Below, piece by piece: positions 1 to 4,094 of a stretch of 5,984 nucleotides of DNA. This DNA comes from Massilia sp. (GTDB lineage Bacteria > Pseudomonadota > Gammaproteobacteria > Burkholderiales > Burkholderiaceae_D), in contig DNCF01000508.1 of the NCBI GenBank assembly GCA_003484545.1, positions 1 through 5,984 on the forward strand, written 5' to 3'. The first letter of the stretch is position 1, and each line of letters opens with the position of its first letter. The notes under the pieces were generated by a model. That model ran no database searches, was not told where the DNA came from, and was given only the letters and a program-made list of their open reading frames with translations. The translations under genes were made by a program, and so were the position numbers.

Positions 1-1
1 G

Positions 2-697
2 CACGGCCGCGTGCACATCCTCGACCGCGAGTCGGCCGTGGACAGTACCGGCCATGGCTCGCCGCTGCCGCAGCTGAAGCACGGCGGCCCGGGCCGCGCT
101 GGCGGCGGCGAAGAGCTGGGCGGCATCCGCGCGGTAAAACACTTCCTGCAGCGCGCGGCGGTGCAGGGCTCGCCGACCATGCTGACCGCCGTGACGGGCG
201 AATATGTGCGCGGCGGCGCGGTGAAGGAATCCGAAATCCACCCGTTCCGCCGCTGGTTCGAGGACCTGGAGATCGGCCATTCTCTCCTGACGCATCGCCG
301 CACCGTGAGCGAAGCCGACATCGTCAACTTCGGCGGCATCTCGGGCGACTACTTCTACATGCACTTCGACGAGATCGCGGCGAAGGACACCCAGTTCGGC
401 AAGCGCATCGCGCACGGCTACTTCGTGCTGTCGGCCGCGGCCGGTTTGTTCGTCTCGCCGGCGCCGGGTCCGGTGCTGGCCAACTACGGCCTGGACAACC
501 TGCGCTTCGTGGCCCCGGTGGCGATCGGCGACACCATCCGCGCAAGGCTCACCTGCAAGCGCAAGGTCGACCGGAATCGCACCGACGAGCAGGGCCGTGG
601 CCAGGGCGTGGTGGCCTGGGACGTGCAGGTCACCAACCAGAACGACGAACTGGTCGCAAGTTACGATATCCTGACGCTGGTGCAGAAGCGCGGCTGA
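2..697 (+). CDS. paaZ: PaaZ, C-terminal part (5' end outside the window): aldehyde dehydrogenase end plus MaoC-type hydratase domain
   Basis: The frame is open from base 2 with no start, so this is the 3' end of a longer gene; it ends at TGA 695-697. PaaZ is a cytoplasmic bifunctional enzyme of phenylacetyl-CoA degradation: the MaoC-like domain hydrolytically opens the oxepin-CoA ring and the aldehyde dehydrogenase domain oxidises the resulting aldehyde. Seen here, counting from the GTG at base 11: residues 1-75 match the end of the dehydrogenase domain as I know it from PaaZ (STGHGSPLP, HGGPGRAGGGEELGG, QGSPTMLTA). Residues 80-228 form the hot-dog hydratase domain, with the catalytic pair D113 and H118 in SGDYFYMHFDE (spacing as in E. 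coli PaaZ Asp561/His566) followed by IAHGYFVLSAAAGLF. The dehydrogenase Cys and Glu lie upstream of the window. A stand-alone MaoC hydratase is unlikely because the dehydrogenase tail is in the same frame. No other paa gene is visible here. Confidence 0.93.
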   Translation, partial: HGRVHILDRESAVDSTGHGSPLPQLKHGGPGRAGGGEELGGIRAVKHFLQRAAVQGSPTMLTAVTGEYVRGGAVKESEIHPFRRWFEDLEIGHSLLTHRRTVSEADIVNFGGISGDYFYMHFDEIAAKDTQFGKRIAHGYFVLSAAAGLFVSPAPGPVLANYGLDNLRFVAPVAIGDTIRARLTCKRKVDRNRTDEQGRGQGVVAWDVQVTNQNDELVASYDILTLVQKRG

Positions 698-751
698 GAG
701 GTGCCATCCGGCCAGGTCAGCCGCGTCAACTCAATCCTTTAAGGAGCAAGC

Positions 752-1300
752 ATGTCGCGGCTAGACCTGAGTATTATTCCCGTGCTGACCGGCACCAAGT
801 ATCCGGACCCGTTCGCCGAAGCCGTCAGCGGACGCAGCCGCCAGGCGCTGGGGGAGGCCGGCGGCCTGACCCAGTTCGGCGTCAACCTGGTCGAGCTGAA
901 ACCCGGCGCGGCTTCCTCGCAGCGCCACTGGCATAGCCATGAGGACGAGTTCGTCATGGTGGTGTCGGGCGAACTGACCCTGGTCACCGACGAGGGCGAA
1001 ACCCTGATGCGCGCCGGCGACTGCGCCGCTTTCCCGGCCGGCAAGCCGAACGGCCACCACCTGGTCAACCGCAGCTGGGGCAATGCGCTGTTCCTGGCGG
1101 TCGGGCCGAACATCCCCGCCGACCGCGCGACGTATCCGGACATCGATTTGGTGTACGACGGGGCGACCGACAGCTATACGCACAAGGATGGGACGCCGTA
1201 TCCGAAACGCGATGGGGCGGCGCAGTCCATGGGCGCCGTGGCGCCGGCGCCGCCGCTGGAGGAGCATACGCTCGAGCCGCGGACCTACCGGCACGAATAA
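752..1300 (+). CDS. Single-domain cupin protein, function unknown
   Basis: This encodes a 182-residue soluble protein. The start is fixed by AAGGAG at 741-746, five bases before ATG 752. Cupin motif 1 is complete: H59-W-H61, four residues, E66, six residues, G73. Motif 2 is recognisable as G89...P95-A-G97...H102/H103...N106, but with four rather than two residues between the Gly and the first His. These residues normally bind one divalent metal in a small beta-barrel. The family commonly ends in a YPDIDL...YTHKDGTPYP block, present here at about 128-151; the last 30 residues are an Ala/Pro-rich tail with no motif. There is no DNA-binding domain, signal peptide or membrane segment. It lies 54 bases after paaZ on the same strand with no visible terminator between, so co-transcription is possible. 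Nothing in the sequence links it to phenylacetate, and enzyme versus sensor cannot be decided. Confidence 0.88.
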   Translation: MSRLDLSIIPVLTGTKYPDPFAEAVSGRSRQALGEAGGLTQFGVNLVELKPGAASSQRHWHSHEDEFVMVVSGELTLVTDEGETLMRAGDCAAFPAGKPNGHHLVNRSWGNALFLAVGPNIPADRATYPDIDLVYDGATDSYTHKDGTPYPKRDGAAQSMGAVAPAPPLEEHTLEPRTYRHE

Positions 1301-1305
1301 CAAGC

Positions 1306-1393
1306 TGGGGCCAGGTCTGACATTCAAATACGATATCAGCTGTGGAAGTCCGGACCAAGGCTGAGCTCGTCTCCAATGTCAGACCTGATCCCA
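1306..1393. repeat. REP/REPIN- or MITE-like long imperfect palindrome
   Basis: The outer arms are TGGGGCCAGGTCTGACATT (1306-1324) and AATGTCAGACCTGATCCCA (1375-1393), pairing 17 of 19 bases plus one G-T wobble. An inner pair, ACGATATCAGC (1330-1340) and GCTGAGCTCGT (1360-1370), matches 9 of 11. Both pairs are centred at about 1350, so the 88 bases form one long hairpin around the palindrome GTCCGGAC (1348-1355). It starts six bases after the cupin stop and ends 15 bases before the stop of the opposing exported-protein gene, a typical place for REP-type elements. No T-run follows either arm, so it is not a standard intrinsic terminator, although it could slow polymerase or protect 3' ends on both strands. 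From memory, GGTCAGGTCTGACATT-type sequences recur in related genomes; family membership is inference. Confidence 0.72.
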
Positions 1394-1408
1394 CTGTTTC
1401 TACTGTAT

Positions 1409-1855
1409 TTAGCGTTGATTGTGTGTCCTTTGGAGCGCACCTTGCACCGCGGGGGCAATCTCATCTTCCTCATATTGCCCGACGACACCAAAACGCCCCA
1501 GTATGCCTGACCCGCTGCAAGCAAGAATGTCGTCATTGCCTTGTTTCTTGAAAATGACATACCTGGCTGATACCAGCATGCCCACCCCGCACTCCGAATC
1601 ACTCGCGGGCGTGCTGAGAATCAGGGATGCAGGGGGCGCGCTGCCTTTTAAGGTTTTGGTGACGAGAAATCGTCCTTCGATTGAAGGCGATTCTTTGCCA
1701 TTGCCGGCAACGAGTTTCGCCTCTTGAAGCGTCGCAAAATGGACGGAATCGGCGTTCTTGGCAAAGTCGCTTACCGTCATGGGTAGACAGCTACACGCCG
1801 AGGCCTCGGTGGAAAACAATGAAACGAGCAGAAGCCCAAGAATCGATCTTTTCAT
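1409..1855 (-). CDS. Small exported protein with TIMP/netrin (NTR)-like cysteine pattern
   Basis: This encodes 148 residues. It starts with a clear signal peptide (K2, R3, hydrophobic 4-14) and an Ala-Ser-Ala cleavage site before C21. Residue -3 is Ala, not Leu/Val/Ile, so signal peptidase I release fits better than lipoprotein processing. The mature protein would begin with Cys-Ser-Cys-Leu-Pro, followed by an FAKNADSVHFATLQEAKL strand, a GRFLVTKTLKG segment, C89 and C113. In animal TIMPs and NTR domains, Cys1 and Cys3 bond to cysteines near 70 and 99; here, counted from C21, the partners are at 69 and 93. I infer an NTR/OB-like fold with disulphides C21-C89 and C23-C113 in the periplasm or outside. 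Its ligand is unknown and protease inhibition is not implied. The start has no good ribosome binding site. The gene is AT-richer than its neighbours and lies beside the palindromic repeat, suggesting acquired DNA. Confidence 0.72.
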   Translation of the reverse strand: MKRSILGLLLVSLFSTEASACSCLPMTVSDFAKNADSVHFATLQEAKLVAGNGKESPSIEGRFLVTKTLKGSAPPASLILSTPASDSECGVGMLVSARYVIFKKQGNDDILACSGSGILGRFGVVGQYEEDEIAPAVQGALQRTHNQR

Positions 1856-1982
1856 AAAATTCTAGATTGCCGAATACAGCTGTCCGCGTGGCCAACGAAA
1901 ACATCATGAATGGCTCAGTGTACGGAATTTGTTGCTCCTCCAGCAAGACCAAATTTTGTCAGCGCCAGCCTTCGTTGTGGAA
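1856..1982. other. AT-richer intergenic gap between two (-) genes
   Basis: This 127-base gap lies between the alpha/beta hydrolase stop and the exported-protein start, both on the minus strand. I see one weak hairpin (TTGCT 1932-1936 / AGCAA 1942-1946, loop CCTCC) without a following T-run on either strand, and no convincing Shine-Dalgarno sequence just upstream of the exported-protein ATG. A TAGAAT hexamer on the minus strand lies only a few bases before that ATG, too close to serve as an ordinary -10 box unless the message is nearly leaderless. No small coding frame with a ribosome binding site is visible. Confidence 0.5.
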
Positions 1983-2696
1983 TCAGGTCGCCTTGCCCAC
2001 AGTGCCGAGCCAAGCCGTGATCGAAGCCGCCAGCACCCCCGGCTGCTCCAGCGGCAGCATGTGGCCCGACTGTTCGATCACCTCCAGCCTCGCCCCAGGA
2101 ATGGCTTCCGCCAATTCCCGCGTTTCCTGCGCGCTGCGCAGCGGATCCTGCGCTGCCCCGATCACCAGCGTCGGACAGGTCAAGGACGCCGCCGCAATCC
2201 CATCGCGCTGCAGCCCCGACTGTAGCACCAGCGCCTCGTAGCCGAGCCGGCGTCCCATTTCCCTGATCCGCGTCACCAGTTCCCGGTCCCCGCGCCGGTC
2301 GGGATGCAGCGACTGCGCAATCGCCCCCATGCTCAGGCCGCGGAAAGTGGAAGGATCGAGCGCCCTGATCGCATCCTGCTTGGCCTTGGCCCGTTCGGCG
2401 CTGTCGACCTCGAGCGAACTGGCCACCAGCACCAGCGCCGCCACCCGCTCCGGATACAACTCGGCCACTTTCCGGGCGATATAGCCGCCCAGGGAAAAGC
2501 CGACCAGCACGAAACGCTCCGGCGCGGCCTGCGCCACGCTGCGTGCAATCTCTTCCGTCGTGCTGCCGGGCCCAAGCGGCAGGCGGTCAATCGGCGCCGC
2601 CCACCGCAACAGCGGCACGACCTCATCCCATAGGGACTCGTCCAGCATATAGCCCGGCAGCAGGACCAGGGGCAAGGAAGCGGCGGGAATCTTCAT
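1983..2696 (-). CDS. Alpha/beta-fold hydrolase
   Basis: This is a cytoplasmic alpha/beta hydrolase of about 237 residues with a complete triad. Counted from ATG 2694-2696, the nucleophile is S68 in GFSLGG, the acid is D184 in IGAAQDP, and the base is H212 in EQSGHMLPLEQP. The oxyanion loop is LVLLPGYMLDESLW near residues 10-24, and a lid of about 100 residues lies between the Ser and Asp segments. No signal peptide is visible. The start is uncertain. In-frame ATGs at 2726 (247 residues) and 2717 are possible, and none has a good Shine-Dalgarno sequence. I prefer 2696 because the first beta strand follows at once and the codons before it are AT-rich like the intergenic DNA. The frame stays open back to a TTG at 2924, but that would run through the divergent promoter region. 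The family contains esterases, lactonases and C-C hydrolases, and the substrate cannot be told. The gene is divergent from the xapX-led set. Confidence 0.85.
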   Translation of the reverse strand: MKIPAASLPLVLLPGYMLDESLWDEVVPLLRWAAPIDRLPLGPGSTTEEIARSVAQAAPERFVLVGFSLGGYIARKVAELYPERVAALVLVASSLEVDSAERAKAKQDAIRALDPSTFRGLSMGAIAQSLHPDRRGDRELVTRIREMGRRLGYEALVLQSGLQRDGIAAASLTCPTLVIGAAQDPLRSAQETRELAEAIPGARLEVIEQSGHMLPLEQPGVLAASITAWLGTVGKAT

Positions 2697-2764
2697 CTCT
2701 TCATTCAACTCAAACATGGTTTTCATGCCGCCGGCATGACGGGGCGGCGCTGCATTCTCGATAT

Positions 2765-2777
2765 TCGAAAAATTCGA
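2765..2777. promoter_or_regulatory. Small inverted repeat, possible operator
   Basis: TCGAA (2765-2769), AAA, TTCGA (2773-2777) is a perfect 5-3-5 dyad. A further TCGA lies at 2758-2761, and a wider GATAT (2760-2764) / ATATC (2782-2786) pair brackets it with nearly the same centre. It lies 24 bases upstream of the candidate -35 of the (+) promoter and within the presumed leader or promoter of the (-) hydrolase. A regulator site is inference from position and symmetry only, and AT-rich DNA gives such short dyads by chance. Confidence 0.28.
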
Positions 2778-2800
2778 TGGTATATCTGCAAATTCTCCGT

Positions 2801-2829
2801 TTTTCATTTCAATTTTAGCCACGCATAAT
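2801..2829 (+). promoter_or_regulatory. Candidate sigma70 promoter for the XapX-type/isochorismatase/amidohydrolase set
   Basis: TTTTCA (2801-2806, four of six matches to TTGACA), a 17-base spacer and CATAAT (2824-2829, five of six matches to TATAAT) lie in the AT-rich core of the divergent gap. This would put the transcript start near 2836 and leave a leader of about 115 bases before the ATG at 2951. It is the best-spaced pair I found on the (+) strand of this gap, by eye and not by scoring. Confidence 0.42.
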
Positions 2830-2950
2830 GACTCCATCGCAGCAAACATGCGGCGATGCGGAGCGGCAGGTAGCACGGAATATGGTCGAGGCGGTCGATG
2901 GTAAAGCGAACGTCTCGGCTTCAAGAACCCAATAGAACGAGGAGCGCACC

Positions 2951-3235
2951 ATGGTCTACCTGATTTCTCTCGGCGCCGGCATCCTGGCCGGCGTGCTCTA
3001 CGGCCTGATCAACGTGCGCTCGCCGGCGCCGCCCGCCATCGCCCTGGTCGGCCTGCTGGGCATGCTGCTTGGCGAGCAGGTCGTACCGGTGGCCAAGCGC
3101 GTGATCGAGGGCGTGCCCCTGACCCGCGCCTGGTTCGCCAGCGAGTGCCAGAGCAAGATCACCGGCGTCCAGGCAAGCGCCAGCGCAAGCAACAACGCCG
3201 ACAACGAAGCCACCGACGCATCCCGTCAAGGCTGA
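2951..3235 (+). CDS. XapX-type (DUF1427) small membrane protein
   Basis: This encodes 94 residues. GAGGAG at 2939-2944 lies six bases before ATG 2951. Residues 2-21 form one hydrophobic helix, followed by the signature NVRSPAPPAIALVGLLGMLLGEQ, whose residues 28-46 form a second helix; VVPVAKR follows. This matches the short XapX domain of about 50 residues as I know it, named for a gene found among xanthosine-use genes in some enterobacteria; its function is undescribed. The inside is predicted to hold the basic AKR segment, though topology is uncertain. Residues 60-94, after the domain, form a polar Ala/Ser/Asn-rich tail with one Cys (C66) and look disordered. It is the first gene of a co-oriented set, 57 bases before the isochorismatase-like gene. 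A small transporter subunit or membrane anchor for that hydrolase are possible roles but guesses. Confidence 0.85.
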   Translation: MVYLISLGAGILAGVLYGLINVRSPAPPAIALVGLLGMLLGEQVVPVAKRVIEGVPLTRAWFASECQSKITGVQASASASNNADNEATDASRQG

Positions 3236-3292
3236 CCGATTTCACAACCGCCGCGGCAAGGCCCGGCAACGACAATACCAAAGGAGAACACC

Positions 3293-3997
3293 ATGAACAA
3301 CGCCAAACTGGAAGTCCTGACCCCGGAAAACTCGCAGCTGATCATCATCGACCACCAGCCGCAGATGGCTTTCGGCGTGCAGTCGATCGACCGCCAGACC
3401 CTGAAGAACAACGTGGTGGGTCTTGCCAAGGCAGCCAAGGTCTTCGACATCCCGACCATCATCACCACCGTCGAGACCGAGTCCTTCTCGGGCCGCACCT
3501 ACCCGGAAATCCTGGACGTGTTCCCGGACCACCCGATCCTGGAGCGCACCTCGATGAATTCCTGGGACGACCAGAAAGTGCGCGACGCGCTGAAAGCCAA
3601 CGGCCGCAAGAAGGTCATCGTCGCCGGCCTGTGGACCGAAGTGTGCAACACCACCTTCGCCCTGTGCGCCATGCTGGAAGGCGAGTACGAGATCTACATG
3701 GTGGCCGACGCCTCGGGCGGCACCACCAAGGAGGCGCACGACTTCGCGATGCAGCGCATGGTGCAGGCCGGCGTGGTCCCGGTGACCTGGCAGCAGGTGC
3801 TGCTCGAATGGCAGCGCGACTGGGCGCGCCGCGACACCTACGACGCCGTCATCAGGATCGTCACCGAGCACTCGGGCGCCTACGGCATGGGTGTCGATTA
3901 CGCCTACACGATGGTGCACAAGGCGCCGGCGCGCAACGAGGGCAGGAACGAAGTGCTGGCGCCGGTTCCAGCTCCACTCTCCGGCGCGGTCCGCTAA
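3293..3997 (+). CDS. Isochorismatase-fold cysteine hydrolase, YcaC-like
   Basis: This encodes 234 residues. AAGGAG at 3281-3286 lies six bases before ATG 3293. The alpha/beta/alpha cysteine-hydrolase fold is clear: the catalytic Asp is D20 in LIIIDHQPQM, and the nucleophile is C118 in VAGLWTEVCNT, at the end of a beta strand preceded by GRKKVIVAG. VADASGGTTKEAHD and QAGVVPVTWQQVLLEWQRDW are typical of the YcaC-like branch. The Lys expected between Asp and Cys in the classic triad is not obvious; the likely position, in ILERTSMNSWDD, reads E84-R85. Family members hydrolyse amide, imide, carbamoyl or vinyl-ether bonds, so the substrate cannot be named, and the label isochorismatase describes the fold, not the reaction. 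Residues about 195-234 (AYGMGVDYAYTMVH and a Pro/Ala tail) extend beyond the usual core of about 200 residues. It is cytoplasmic and probably co-transcribed with its neighbours. Confidence 0.88.
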   Translation: MNNAKLEVLTPENSQLIIIDHQPQMAFGVQSIDRQTLKNNVVGLAKAAKVFDIPTIITTVETESFSGRTYPEILDVFPDHPILERTSMNSWDDQKVRDALKANGRKKVIVAGLWTEVCNTTFALCAMLEGEYEIYMVADASGGTTKEAHDFAMQRMVQAGVVPVTWQQVLLEWQRDWARRDTYDAVIRIVTEHSGAYGMGVDYAYTMVHKAPARNEGRNEVLAPVPAPLSGAVR

Positions 3998-4017
3998 GAA
4001 CCGCCGCAGCAACCGAA

Positions 4018-4042
4018 GCGGTCCGCCAGCCTGGTGGACCGC
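4018..4042 (+). other. Strong intercistronic hairpin
   Basis: GCGGTCCGCCA (4018-4028), loop GCC (4029-4031) and TGGTGGACCGC (4032-4042) pair over 11 bases, with one G-T wobble (4025/4035). It lies in the 97-base gap between the isochorismatase-like and amidohydrolase genes, 41 bases before the Shine-Dalgarno of the latter. No T-run follows, so it is unlikely to be an intrinsic terminator. An RNA-processing or stability element that sets unequal expression of the two genes is possible. A second copy of GCGGTCCGC (3986-3994), at the end of the upstream gene, could compete for the same 3' arm. Confidence 0.5.
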
Positions 4043-4094
4043 CAGCCGCCCACCATCGCCTGCCGGCAGCGCCCGGCGAACCAGGAGCAGAACC

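Larger units (their letters stand above)
2697..2950. promoter_or_regulatory. Divergent intergenic control region
   Basis: This gap separates the alpha/beta hydrolase (-) from the XapX-type gene (+). Its core, about 2755-2830, is much AT-richer than the flanks. It holds a candidate (+) promoter and a small TCGAA-AAA-TTCGA dyad, both listed separately. On the minus strand TAAAAT (2817 down to 2812) resembles a -10 box for the hydrolase, but no matching -35 lies at the right distance. Neither side has a credible small gene. The two leaders would each be roughly 100 bases long. Confidence 0.55.

Noticed and set aside
710..718. GGCCAGGTC behind paaZ, shared with the left arm of the palindrome, as a second repeat copy.
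   Set aside because: Only nine bases agree, the diagnostic TGACATT part is absent and there is no partner arm; chance in GC-rich DNA.
1306..1393. The palindrome as an ordinary bidirectional intrinsic terminator.
   Set aside because: No run of T follows either arm, and the stem is far longer and more complex than a normal terminator; it may still affect termination.
1409..1855. The exported protein as a lipoprotein, since Cys follows the signal peptide.
   Set aside because: The residues before Cys are Ala-Ser-Ala and lack the Leu/Val/Ile expected at -3 of a lipobox; an Ala-x-Ala signal peptidase I site fits better. It is not excluded completely.
1932..1946. The TTGCT/AGCAA hairpin as a terminator after the alpha/beta hydrolase.
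   Set aside because: The stem is only five base pairs and no T-run follows on the minus strand.
2697..2924. An N-terminal extension of the alpha/beta hydrolase to a TTG at 2924.
   Set aside because: It crosses the AT-rich divergent promoter core, has no Shine-Dalgarno sequence, and adds 76 residues before the first beta strand. Short extensions to 2717 or 2726 remain possible.
3891..4094. A 68-residue N-terminal extension of the amidohydrolase frame.
   Set aside because: It overlaps the end of the preceding gene, is Arg/Thr/Ser-rich without similarity to amidohydrolases, and a good Shine-Dalgarno sequence precedes ATG 4095.
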